From JASFBA01 sp036172265 (GTDB lineage Bacteria > Chloroflexota > Chloroflexia > DTKN01): 13,415 nt of DNA. The position numbers and the translations under genes were made by a program. This document shows, piece after piece, positions 1 to 7,203 of this stretch. Location of the stretch: positions 1 to 13,415 of the forward strand of contig JASFBA010000097.1 in NCBI GenBank assembly GCA_036172265.1, given 5' to 3'. Within the stretch, counting starts at the first letter, position 1. Every line of letters starts with the position of its first letter. The notes under the pieces were generated by a model. It worked only from the letters and a program-made list of their open reading frames with translations. It was not told where the DNA came from and searched no databases.

Positions 1-65
1 CCGGTCCATCGAGTGGATCGGCCTGGCCGCCCGCTGGGCAGAGTTGCTGGGGAGAGACTGAGGTC
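1..65. repeat. Left arm of a 65-bp perfect inverted repeat
   Basis: Bases 1-65 are the exact reverse complement of 346-410, the last codons and stop of cas10. Read on the plus strand, this arm encodes the Cas10 C-terminus (RSIEWIGLAARWAELLGRD, stop). Base 66 is the first mismatch. The arm reaches the window edge, so its true length is unknown. It is either a real inverted duplication or a fold-back or assembly join at a contig end; the edge position favours the latter. Confidence 0.95.
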
Positions 66-125
66 AGTGATGATGGTGCGCAGGTCCGGGTCGCTAGGGA
101 GCTGGAAGCTCTGCTGCTGGCTCAT
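1..125 (-). CDS. 5' fragment of a small cas-operon gene, possibly csm2
   Basis: An ATG at 123-125 on the minus strand is preceded by a strong Shine-Dalgarno (GAGGAGGTGT, about 4 bases before the ATG). The first 20 codons read MSQQQSFQLPSDPDLRTIIT. From base 65 leftwards the frame runs into the inverted copy of the cas10 end and stays open to the window edge, but that part is unlikely to be native protein. The position just downstream of cas10, in the same direction, is where csm2 (the small Cas11-like subunit of type III-A complexes) normally lies. A short polar N-terminus followed by an 'IIT' helix start would suit Csm2. This identity is inferred from position only; too few residues remain to prove a family. 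Confidence 0.4.
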   Translation of the reverse strand, partial: MSQQQSFQLPSDPDLRTIITDLSLSPATLPSGRPGRSTRWT

Positions 126-349
126 CGGACACCTCCTCACGTAATTTCGAACAACGTTTCGTTGTAACTACTTGGCACCTTTGCCTTGGTGGTTTCATAA
201 CAGCGCTACCCCTCATGGCCGCAGTATAGCCATCGGCCGGCCGTTTTCATCCGTCGTAGCGCACAAGGCGTATGTTTGAGCAGTGTTGCGACGGGGCATA
301 TCGAAATTGTCGCGGCGATAGGTTGCGAAACAAGTCAGATGGGACGACC
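126..349 (-). promoter_or_regulatory. Leader region of the gene downstream of cas10, with possible promoter
   Basis: The 224-bp gap between the cas10 stop and the next ATG is long for a cas operon. On the minus strand it holds a -10-like TATACT at 223-228 with GGCCGGCCGAT (232-242) just upstream; no good -35 is visible. A 6-bp hairpin with a 3-base loop (ACAACG-TTT-CGTTGT, 151-165) lies between the -10 and the ribosome binding site. No RNA gene or ORF with a ribosome binding site is visible. An internal promoter for the downstream cas genes is possible but weakly supported. Confidence 0.3.
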
Positions 350-410
350 TCAGTCTCTCCCCAGCAACTCTGCCCAGCGGGCGGCCAGGCCGATCCACTC
401 GATGGACCGG
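346..410. repeat. Right arm of the 65-bp inverted repeat (3' end of cas10)
   Basis: This is the partner of bases 1-65, with 280 bp between the arms. It covers the last 20 codons of cas10 including the stop, plus 4 bp beyond the stop. In this arm the sequence is in its natural coding context, so this is the parental copy. Confidence 0.95.
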
Positions 411-2908
411 AACCAGTCCTGGTGCAGCCGCTCCGCCAGAATGTCCACAAAAGCTCTCGCATCCGGTTTCTCCTTCAGCCGTCTGGACATTCGCTTCAGG
501 AAGTAGTACCCGCGCCACGTCCATGGGCCGTAGCGGACCTGTTCCTCGCCGGCCAGGTTCCGCTCCTCTCCCCGCCGGCGAGCCTCCTCGGCGGCTTCCC
601 GGTACTCTTCCTGAAGGCGTATGAGCATCTGCAGCAGTGCCTTGGGCGCACCGCCTTTCGGCCGAGTCAGCCGCTCCAGCCGGTGGGCCAAGGTGTGGAC
701 GGTCTCCATCCCTTCCTGGCACTTCTCCAGCCCAAACCGGTGCCAGGGAATAGCCTGCCCCAGAAAGCAGACGGCGTCTTTCCGGCGTTCGCTTCCATCA
801 CCCCACCACCGAAGGCTTTTGGCCCGGCCTTCGGCCTCGCCGGCCTCCCGCGCCGCCTGGTAGAGGGGGTACTTCCCACCCACCAGCACGATCCCGGCGC
901 TGGCGTGGACTCCAGGGTGGCCGGCCGCGAAGCGGGAAAAGTCCGCCCGGACGGCCCGAGCCAGTTCCACCACCGCATCCCACGAACCGACGAAGAAGAG
1001 GTCATCCCCGCCGGAGTAGATGGAATAAAGTCGCTCCCGGCCGTCCTCAGTCTTGCCGATTCGCTCCGCCAGCACCTCCACCCACCCCTCAAAGAAGAGG
1101 CTGACGGCGAAACTGAGCGCGGCGATGCGGGAAAGGGTGGCCTGTTTCCCCAATCCTTTGGCAAAGAGTTTCCCCAGATCGTCTACGTCCATCCGCAGGA
1201 TGCCCAGCCGCTGGATGCCGGTGGACTGGGCCTCGAGCAGGGCAAAGGGCTTGATCTTCCCCATAGGCTCTCGGGGGAGTTCCTGGCGAAGGAGGCCCCG
1301 TTGGGCTTGGGGCAGGCCCTTCAGCCATTCCTCATCTGCTTTCCCATATACCGGCGTCACGTTGACCAGGAGGCGGCGGCCGACGACGGTATGGCCGTCG
1401 GGCGCGAGGTCCCTCATCGCCTCGTCCTTGAGGGCCAGGATCCAGCGCGGCCGGCCGTCATCAGGCACTTCGGAAAGTTTTTCCACCACGCCGGCCTCCA
1501 TCCCGAGAGCGCGGAGGACTTCTTGCCATCCACCCGGCGTGACCTTCGGAGGATCCGCTGGGATTTGAGGCGCCACCTCGGACATCCAGAGGCAACGGGC
1601 CCGGCGGAGGCCATCCCCCAGGTCCTCGTAGGAAAGGCAAGGCGGGCATTTGCGGGTATCGTCGTCCTTCCGGGTGCCCGGATGTTCCCGGCCGCAGACC
1701 TGGCATTCCCGCTCCTCGTCCCCTCCGTGTCCTCGGGGAGCAAACAGGCCGGCCAGGTCGCTCCCCAGTTCGGCGAAGCGGCTCTGTTTGGCCTTCTGAA
1801 GCTCCCGCCCCAGTTCTTCCCACCGGCCGGAGATGCGCCCATCGTAAAAGTCGGCGGCGGTCAAGGGGATGGAGGAGAGCGCCAGGTACAGGTCCCCCTC
1901 GTGGTGGGCCAGCAGGATGCGGCTAAGCTCCTTCTGAACTTCCTTCAGCCGATCCTTGTCCGAGGGACGGGCCAGGAGGAAGAAGTTGCCGCCTCCCTGG
2001 TAGAGGAGGTTGGTGATCGGGAGGCCAAGCCGCCTCAGGACGAAGCGGGCCGCCGCCTCGGTGAGAAGTTGCAGGTAAAAGGAGCGCCCCCGCAGCGCGC
2101 TTGTTGCCCCCCGGGCGGTGATGGTATAGATAAAATCCTGAACACCGCTCAGGTCTCCGCCCACCAGCAAGGCCACCTCCGTGTTCAACGCCTCCGGGGC
2201 CGGAGCCGAGGCAACCTTTTGGCGGGCCTCATTCCACTTCCACAGGGCGTCCAGCAGGCGATCCAGTACGGCCTCCTCTTGGTCCAGCAGGCAGGCCACC
2301 AGGCCGGCAGTGGTGCGGCTGTGGTCGTACAGGCTCACGTCCGGCAGAGTGCGGTAATAGGCGGAGGGGATGCACCAGACATACCGCTGGAGCAGAAGGA
2401 AAAGGCTCTCCACATAGACGGAGAGGTGTTCACCCGAGGCATGGGCTTCCCGAAGGCGGCGGACCTCCGGTTCGAACTCCTCCCAGAGGGCGCTGTACGC
2501 CTCCTGGACCTTCTCGGCCGGCGATTCCCCGGGGAAAATGGCCTCTTCCTCCATCCGCAGTGGCCTCAGGGGCCAGTACATTTTTCCGGGAGACTGCCGG
2601 TCATCTGCGGTGAGGGCGCAGAAGATGGAGAGGAGTTGGCGGGGCTGTTCTTCCTCGGCGGGGAGGCGTTCGCCGGCCGAGAGGCGGTCGGCCAAGGCAA
2701 CGGCCTTGGTCTCACGCCCCTGGAGGGGGCGCTCATGGTGGCCCATAACAGGGTACAGCCCCTTACGCCAGTCCTCCGGAACAAACTGCCGGGCGAATTC
2801 CCCTCCCACTTCGGGGTGGGTTCCTTTCATCCATCCGGCCCGCTGGGCAAACTTCCCAACGTCGTGAAGAAGGCCGGCTAAGACAGCCAAAACGAATTCT
2901 TCCTCCAT
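350..2908 (-). CDS. cas10: Type III-A CRISPR complex large subunit Cas10/Csm1
   Basis: This 852-residue protein is the signature subunit of a Csm effector complex. In this family, target RNA binding switches on ssDNA cleavage by the HD domain and cyclic oligoadenylate synthesis by the Palm domain. The HD motif is at residues 15-16 (LLHDVGKF). A first Palm region carries GDLSGVQDFIY (251-261). Cysteines 402, 405, 421 and 424 form a CxxC...CxxC zinc site. The cyclase motif GGDD is at 633-636, followed by HASAGIVL (668-675). Both catalytic centres look intact. Length and the GDLSG motif fit Csm1 better than Cmr2. The frame is open for 71 further codons upstream, but ATG 2908 is chosen because AGGAGG lies about 8 bases before it and the extra residues are low-complexity and overlap cas6. 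It lies 19 bp behind cas6 in the same operon. The long ORF on the opposite strand is a GC-driven shadow. Confidence 0.96.
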   Translation of the reverse strand: MEEEFVLAVLAGLLHDVGKFAQRAGWMKGTHPEVGGEFARQFVPEDWRKGLYPVMGHHERPLQGRETKAVALADRLSAGERLPAEEEQPRQLLSIFCALTADDRQSPGKMYWPLRPLRMEEEAIFPGESPAEKVQEAYSALWEEFEPEVRRLREAHASGEHLSVYVESLFLLLQRYVWCIPSAYYRTLPDVSLYDHSRTTAGLVACLLDQEEAVLDRLLDALWKWNEARQKVASAPAPEALNTEVALLVGGDLSGVQDFIYTITARGATSALRGRSFYLQLLTEAAARFVLRRLGLPITNLLYQGGGNFFLLARPSDKDRLKEVQKELSRILLAHHEGDLYLALSSIPLTAADFYDGRISGRWEELGRELQKAKQSRFAELGSDLAGLFAPRGHGGDEERECQVCGREHPGTRKDDDTRKCPPCLSYEDLGDGLRRARCLWMSEVAPQIPADPPKVTPGGWQEVLRALGMEAGVVEKLSEVPDDGRPRWILALKDEAMRDLAPDGHTVVGRRLLVNVTPVYGKADEEWLKGLPQAQRGLLRQELPREPMGKIKPFALLEAQSTGIQRLGILRMDVDDLGKLFAKGLGKQATLSRIAALSFAVSLFFEGWVEVLAERIGKTEDGRERLYSIYSGGDDLFFVGSWDAVVELARAVRADFSRFAAGHPGVHASAGIVLVGGKYPLYQAAREAGEAEGRAKSLRWWGDGSERRKDAVCFLGQAIPWHRFGLEKCQEGMETVHTLAHRLERLTRPKGGAPKALLQMLIRLQEEYREAAEEARRRGEERNLAGEEQVRYGPWTWRGYYFLKRMSRRLKEKPDARAFVDILAERLHQDWFRSIEWIGLAARWAELLGRD

Positions 2909-2927
2909 AGAATTCCTCCTGATCGCC

Positions 2928-3749
2928 CTAAGCCCTGGGCTCCACCGCCCGCCGGGCCTGGCCCATCCCCACCGCCGTCTGGTAGCCCACTCCGGCGTAG
3001 AAGGCATAGTCGGTGAGCAACTGGATGAGACCCAGCCAGTAGGGGTCGCGCCGAAGGGCCGTATAGCGGCAGGTGCCGGTGAAGCCGATCTGGAGCGATT
3101 CTTCCTTGCCGGAGACAACATGGGTGGAGATCCGATAGCGGCTGATCGCCAGGCACTCCTCGGCGAAGCGGCGGACCTCCTCCGGCAAAGCGATGGGGGA
3201 AAAGGCGTTCCACTTCTCCATCAGGCTGCCGTAGACCATCCCCGGCAGCGGCAGCGGGATGTTGCGCCCGCCCGATCGAAAGGCCGTGGGCGAAGCAAAC
3301 TCCAGTTCGGCCCTCGTCTCGGTCCGGCCGCCGGGCCACAAATGCCGGCCGGCCAGTTCCTCGTAGGAGGTCCGGCCGGCCCAGGGTTGCTCTTGAGGAT
3401 CCAGCGTGGCCCGCTCCACGGCAAGCGGCGTGCCTTCAAGTTCGATGTGCTCAGGCGGATGCTCCGCCAGATGCAGAAGGTGCCGTGATACGGCCTCGTC
3501 CAGACCGGTGAAGCGCAGGAAGGCCGGCCGGCCCGCTTCCAGGATGAGGCTCCCTCCCTGGCGGCGCGGGCCCCATAGCGTGGAACAGGTAAAGGGCCGG
3601 CGCTCGTCGGGGGCGTGGAGTTGCTCGGCCAGGGCCGGGTCGCTTTGGGTGATCAGGCGCAGGAAGGCGGCGTGGGCAGCACGTCCCAGGTACGGGGGAA
3701 ATCGAACCGGCCGGTCGGCCTGCAAGGCGAGCACCAGGCTGCAAAGCAT
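2928..3749 (-). CDS. cas6: CRISPR pre-crRNA endoribonuclease Cas6
   Basis: This 273-residue RAMP-fold protein would cut the CRISPR transcript within repeats to give crRNAs for the Csm complex. The N-terminal part has YLGRAAHAAFLRLI (20-33), the usual place of the candidate catalytic His (H26). FTGTCRY (223-229) and the glycine-rich loop AGVGYQTAVGMGQARR (252-267) are the hallmark of the second RRM-like domain, which binds RNA. Length is typical of Cas6. ATG 3749 is preceded by AGGAGA with 6 bases between. It is the first gene of the minus-strand operon, 19 bp before cas10, and sits directly behind a recognisable promoter (3795-3823). No CRISPR array is present in the window, so the cognate repeat cannot be named. 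Confidence 0.93.
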   Translation of the reverse strand: MLCSLVLALQADRPVRFPPYLGRAAHAAFLRLITQSDPALAEQLHAPDERRPFTCSTLWGPRRQGGSLILEAGRPAFLRFTGLDEAVSRHLLHLAEHPPEHIELEGTPLAVERATLDPQEQPWAGRTSYEELAGRHLWPGGRTETRAELEFASPTAFRSGGRNIPLPLPGMVYGSLMEKWNAFSPIALPEEVRRFAEECLAISRYRISTHVVSGKEESLQIGFTGTCRYTALRRDPYWLGLIQLLTDYAFYAGVGYQTAVGMGQARRAVEPRA

Positions 3750-3794
3750 TCGTGTCTCCTGGTTTCGAAGTGGCTACATACCTTTCCTAGATGA

Positions 3795-3823
3795 ATTATA
3801 GCATAATCGGCCGGCCCATGCAA
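3795..3823 (-). promoter_or_regulatory. Sigma-70-type promoter of the cas6-cas10 operon
   Basis: On the minus strand, -35 TTGCAT (3818-3823), a 17-bp spacer and -10 TATAAT (3795-3800). The -10 is perfect; the -35 matches 4 of 6 consensus bases. The spacer contains the palindrome GGCCGGCC (3809-3816). The ATG of cas6 lies about 45 bp downstream. It sits back to back with the plus-strand promoter, with only 7 bp between the two -35 boxes, so a single bound regulator could affect both. Confidence 0.75.
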
Positions 3824-3830
3824 ATGCGTT

Positions 3831-3858
3831 TTGACATCCCTCGGCCTCGTGGTATAAT
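3831..3858 (+). promoter_or_regulatory. Consensus sigma-70 promoter of the regulator operon
   Basis: Perfect -35 TTGACA (3831-3836) and perfect -10 TATAAT (3853-3858) with a 16-bp spacer. Transcription would start near 3865, giving a leader of about 60 bases before the TTG start at 3928. No other strong promoter is seen before 8821, so it probably drives the five plus-strand genes. Confidence 0.85.
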
Positions 3859-3871
3859 ACCTGCCGAGCAT

Positions 3872-3907
3872 CTTCCGGACCTCGCCGCGCAACGAACCCT
3901 CCGGAAG
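3872..3907 (+). other. Hairpin in the mRNA leader of the regulator gene
   Basis: An 8-bp perfect inverted repeat, CTTCCGGA (3872-3879) and TCCGGAAG (3900-3907), with a 20-base loop lies wholly inside the predicted 5' leader, ending 20 bases before the start codon. It has no U-tract. It may influence translation or mRNA stability, or be a protein binding site. Confidence 0.4.
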
Positions 3908-3927
3908 GGGCAACAGAGGCGAGTGCC

Positions 3928-5529
3928 TTGGCCGGGGAAACGATCCTGATCATTGACGATAATGCCGATATCCGCACCCTCTTGGGCGAACGGATTCTGC
4001 CCGGTTGCGGCTATCGCACCTTGACCGCGCCGGACGGCCAGGAAGGGCTCTGGCAGATCCGGGCCTGCCGGCCGGACCTGGTCCTCTTGGACCTGCGTCT
4101 CCCCGATATGAACGGAATGGAACTCCTGCGCATCCTTTCCTCCGAAGGCTACGACATACCGGTGATTCTGCTCACGGCTTACGGCTCGGAGTGGATCGCC
4201 GCCCAGGCCCTGCGCCTGGGCGTTCAGGACTATATCATCAAGCCCTTTACCGTGGATGAGGTCCTCTCCAGCATCGAACGGGCGCTTCTGACCCGTCGCC
4301 TGCGACAGGAGCGGAACGCGCTGAGCGAGCGCCTGCGGGGTTGCCGGCAAGCCTTGCAATTCCTGGCCCGGCCGAGCGGTGAAATGCCGGCCGAGGAGGA
4401 AATCGGCCGCCTTCTGGAGGGAGCAACCGCGGCTACCGATGCCCGGTACGTCCGCCTCTGGACGAGCGAGGCGAGGGGGCTTGACCTGTGGGCGGCCTGC
4501 GACGAACCGGAGCGGAAAACGTACTTTCCCCACCGCCGGGAGGAACGCCCACCGGTCGAACAGACGCTGGCCCAGGGAACGAGGCAGCAGTGGACGGAAA
4601 AAGGCGGAACCGGCCTGGCCCTGCCCATCTTCCTTTTCGGCCGGCCGGGAGCCGTCCTGGAGGTCCTCCTCCCTACCGAAACCCTTCCGGAGGAGGCCGG
4701 GCTGGTTCTGGAGGCCTTTGCCGGCCACCTCGGCCTGATCCTGGAACAGATGCGACTGGGTCAGGAAGCCGCGGCTCTGCGCCGGCGCTTCGAGGCCCTG
4801 GCCTCCTTCTCCCGAGATGCGCTTCTGGTGCTGGACAAAGATGAGACCATCGTCGCCGTCAGCCCTTCCATCGAGGTGTTGACCGGCCAGCTGCCCCAGC
4901 AGGTCGTCGGCTGCGACTTTCGACAGTGGATGCAGGCCCTCGAATCGCCCCAGGGCGAGGTGCTGGAACGGTATCTCCGCCGATCGCTTCAGGAGGGAAC
5001 GGCGGAGCGCTATGCCCTGTTCTTCCGAGGGCCGGAAGGAGAAACTCGCCAGGCCGAGGTGGAGGTGCTCCTGAACCAGAGGGAGGGGAAAGAGGAGCGA
5101 CATTATCTCCTCTTTCACGAGGTAACGGCCCGTGGCCGGATGGAACGGGAGGTGCGTGCCCTCCGACGTATGTTGGGCGAGTTCATCCGCGGCACCCGAA
5201 TGGGCCTGCTGCTGGCCGACCTCCGTGGGAACGTCCTGGCCGTCAATGCGGCCCTTTCCCAGATGCTTCAGGTACCCACGGAAGCCCTCCTGGGCCGGCC
5301 GGCCTGGGAAGCCTTTGCCGAAGGGAAACACCTCCTGGCCGAGGAAATGGCCCGAACCTGCCGCCGGGGGAGCGGCTACGTGGAACTACCTTCGCCCAAG
5401 GAGGAGGCCGGCCGGATAGGGTTGACCCTCCTCCTTCTTTCCGGGGCCGGGGAAAAGCCTCAGGCTATCGCCATACTGGTCGGGCCGGCCCTTTCCACCG
5501 AGGCGGCCGGGGAGATGGATTCCCGATGA
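3928..5529 (+). CDS. Response-regulator-like protein, REC-GAF-PAS-PAS
   Basis: This 533-residue cytoplasmic signalling protein starts at TTG; no in-frame ATG or GTG lies between the promoter and the REC domain. Residues 5-120 are a receiver domain with acidic pocket D10/D11, phospho-acceptor D55, T83 and K105 (IIKPF). A coiled stretch (about 121-145) leads to a GAF-like domain (about 150-278), then PAS-like domains at about 293-405 and 418-522. There is no histidine-kinase, GGDEF, EAL or DNA-binding domain, so the output is unknown; it may act by protein contact or on the product of the next gene, whose start overlaps this stop (ATGA). A weak SD (AGAGGCGAG) precedes the start. It opens the plus-strand operon under a consensus promoter, facing away from the cas genes. 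The REC call is firm; the GAF and PAS calls rest on hydrophobic pattern and spacing. Confidence 0.88.
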   Translation: MAGETILIIDDNADIRTLLGERILPGCGYRTLTAPDGQEGLWQIRACRPDLVLLDLRLPDMNGMELLRILSSEGYDIPVILLTAYGSEWIAAQALRLGVQDYIIKPFTVDEVLSSIERALLTRRLRQERNALSERLRGCRQALQFLARPSGEMPAEEEIGRLLEGATAATDARYVRLWTSEARGLDLWAACDEPERKTYFPHRREERPPVEQTLAQGTRQQWTEKGGTGLALPIFLFGRPGAVLEVLLPTETLPEEAGLVLEAFAGHLGLILEQMRLGQEAAALRRRFEALASFSRDALLVLDKDETIVAVSPSIEVLTGQLPQQVVGCDFRQWMQALESPQGEVLERYLRRSLQEGTAERYALFFRGPEGETRQAEVEVLLNQREGKEERHYLLFHEVTARGRMEREVRALRRMLGEFIRGTRMGLLLADLRGNVLAVNAALSQMLQVPTEALLGRPAWEAFAEGKHLLAEEMARTCRRGSGYVELPSPKEEAGRIGLTLLLLSGAGEKPQAIAILVGPALSTEAAGEMDSR

Positions 5530-6350
5530 GGGTAACCTTCTGGGGCGTCCGGGGGACCATCCCCACGCCGGGGAAAGAAACCGTCCGCTTGGGAGGTAAC
5601 ACTCCCTGTGTAGAAGTGTCCACACCCGACGGAGACCTCCTGATCCTCGACGCCGGAACCGGCATCCGCCCGCTGGGGCTATCTCTGCAGGCCCGTTTTC
5701 CGGAGCGGATCGTCGGCCATATCTTCCTCAGCCATACCCACTGGGACCATATCCAGGGCCTGCCCTTTTTCCTGCCGGCCCGGCGACGAGGCAACCGTTT
5801 TACCATCATGGGGGAGAAGCGGGTGGACGAACGCCTGGAGCACATTCTGGCCGGCCAGTACCTGGATACTTACCTCCCCTTTTCCCTGGCCGAGATGGAG
5901 GCGGATCTCCTGATCAAGGAGATCCGCGATAGGGAGACGGTCGTGGTCGGGGAACACACCCTGGTGACCGCCCGCCGGTTCGACCATCCGGGCGGCGTCT
6001 TTGCCTACCGCGTCTCCTGGCGGGAACGAACGCTGGTCTATGCCACCGATCTCCGCCATCCCCCCGAAGGTCTAGACGAACACCTGATCGAACTGGCCCG
6101 GGGAGCCGACCTGCTGATCCACGACGCCCACTTCAGCCCGGAAGAGGCGCTCCTTTACCCTCACTGGGGACACAGCAGTTGGATGCAGGCGGTGGAAGTA
6201 GCCCGCGCCGCCCAGATTCGGCGGCTGGCCCTTTTTCACTACAGCCCGGATGCCACCGATGCCGAGATGGAGGCTGTCTTGGAAAAGGTCCGCGCCCGCT
6301 TTCCGGAGACGTTCCTGAGCCGCGAACAGGAAAGCGTAGATTTAGCCTGA
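5526..6350 (+). CDS. MBL-fold metallo-hydrolase, phosphodiesterase-like
   Basis: This 274-residue protein has the opening MRVTFWGVRGTIPTPG and LGGNTPCVEV, typical of the metallo-beta-lactamase group that includes PhnP and predicted cyclic-nucleotide phosphodiesterases. The di-metal site is complete: SHTHWDH (H70, H72, D74, H75), H154 in FDHPGG, bridging D175 in YATD, and H238 in LFHYSP. The substrate is not known; a cyclic phosphodiester is the family-based guess. It is translationally coupled to the preceding REC-GAF-PAS protein by a 4-bp overlap, so the two probably work together. A longer frame runs upstream to 4926, but it is a shadow of the regulator gene; this start matches the family N-terminus exactly. 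Confidence 0.88.
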   Translation: MRVTFWGVRGTIPTPGKETVRLGGNTPCVEVSTPDGDLLILDAGTGIRPLGLSLQARFPERIVGHIFLSHTHWDHIQGLPFFLPARRRGNRFTIMGEKRVDERLEHILAGQYLDTYLPFSLAEMEADLLIKEIRDRETVVVGEHTLVTARRFDHPGGVFAYRVSWRERTLVYATDLRHPPEGLDEHLIELARGADLLIHDAHFSPEEALLYPHWGHSSWMQAVEVARAAQIRRLALFHYSPDATDAEMEAVLEKVRARFPETFLSREQESVDLA

Positions 6351-6368
6351 TGCCATCTGGGGACAAAG

Positions 6369-7178
6369 ATGCACTGGCGGCTTATCCTGGACGGTGCCCA
6401 TGACGGCTTTACCAATATGGCTGTAGATGAGGCCATCCTGGAGGCCTGCATCGCCGGCGAGGTTCCGCCTACGGTACGCTTCTATCGCTGGCAGCCGCCC
6501 TGTCTTTCCATCGGCTATTTCCAGCGGGCTGGCCGGGAGGTGGACCCGGCCGGCTGCCGGGCCTTGGGGGTGGACTGGGTGCGCCGACCCACCGGCGGAC
6601 GGGCCATCCTCCACGACCGCGAACTCACCTACAGCGTCGTGGCCCGTGAGGATGACCCCGCCGTGAGCGGAAGCATCGTGGAATCGTACCGCAAGATCAG
6701 CGCGGCCCTGGTAGCCGGGCTGCGCCGCCTGGGCCTTCCGGCGGAAGTGGCTCCTCCCAGGTCCCATCCCCCTGGGGTGCGGACAGCGGCCTGTTTCGAC
6801 GCCCCCAGCGACTATGAGGTCACCATCTACGGCCGCAAGGTCATCGGCAGCGCCCAGGTGCGCCGGGGCGGGGCGCTCCTGCAACATGGCGCCATCCTGC
6901 TGGAGGTAGACCTTGACCGGCAGGTCGGTGTACTCATCCCGCCGCCGGGGATGACCCATGAGGCGCTGGCCGCCCAGTTGCGCTCCCGCCTGATTGCCCT
7001 GGGCGAGGCCCTGGGCCGGCCCCTTCCCCCAGAGGAACTGGCCTCGGCCCTCCGCTCCGGCATCGAGGAGACTTGGGACGTAGAACTCCTGGAGGGGGAA
7101 CTGACCCCGGGCGAGCGCCTCCGCGTTGCCGCCTTGCGGGAAAAATACCACAGCCCGGCCTGGAACGAACGCAGGTAG
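6369..7178 (+). CDS. lipM: Octanoyltransferase LipM-like (lipoate-protein ligase A family)
   Basis: This 269-residue cofactor-transferase-fold protein would move octanoyl from acyl carrier protein to a lipoyl domain, the first step of lipoate assembly. Visible motifs are RRPTGGRAILH (72-82) with ELTYSVV, then ACFDAPSDYEV (141-151) carrying the candidate acyl-thioester Cys142, and GRKVIGSAQ (155-163) with the conserved Lys157. The Cys in this place separates LipM/LipL octanoyltransferases from ATP-dependent LplA ligases. LipM is preferred because length and the PSDYE context fit; LipL remains possible. It starts 18 bp after the MBL gene, with GGGGAC as ribosome binding site. No lipoyl synthase (lipA) is in the window, and its presence beside a regulator pair looks like operon packing rather than function. 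Confidence 0.87.
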   Translation: MHWRLILDGAHDGFTNMAVDEAILEACIAGEVPPTVRFYRWQPPCLSIGYFQRAGREVDPAGCRALGVDWVRRPTGGRAILHDRELTYSVVAREDDPAVSGSIVESYRKISAALVAGLRRLGLPAEVAPPRSHPPGVRTAACFDAPSDYEVTIYGRKVIGSAQVRRGGALLQHGAILLEVDLDRQVGVLIPPPGMTHEALAAQLRSRLIALGEALGRPLPPEELASALRSGIEETWDVELLEGELTPGERLRVAALREKYHSPAWNERR

Positions 7179-7203
7179 CCGGCCTGACGCGAGTGAGGAA
7201 ACG

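Noticed and set aside
276..330. Sequence ending in GCGAAAC that resembles the 3' end of a CRISPR repeat
   Set aside because: Only one copy exists and there is no repeat-spacer pattern. It cannot be called an array.
272..2881. 869-codon open frame on the plus strand opposite cas10
   Set aside because: It has no ribosome binding site and no recognisable domain, and it mirrors a clear cas10. Long antisense frames are expected at this G+C.
3796..5331. 511-codon open frame on the minus strand opposite the regulator gene
   Set aside because: It crosses both divergent promoters and lies opposite a clear REC domain, so it is not a real gene.
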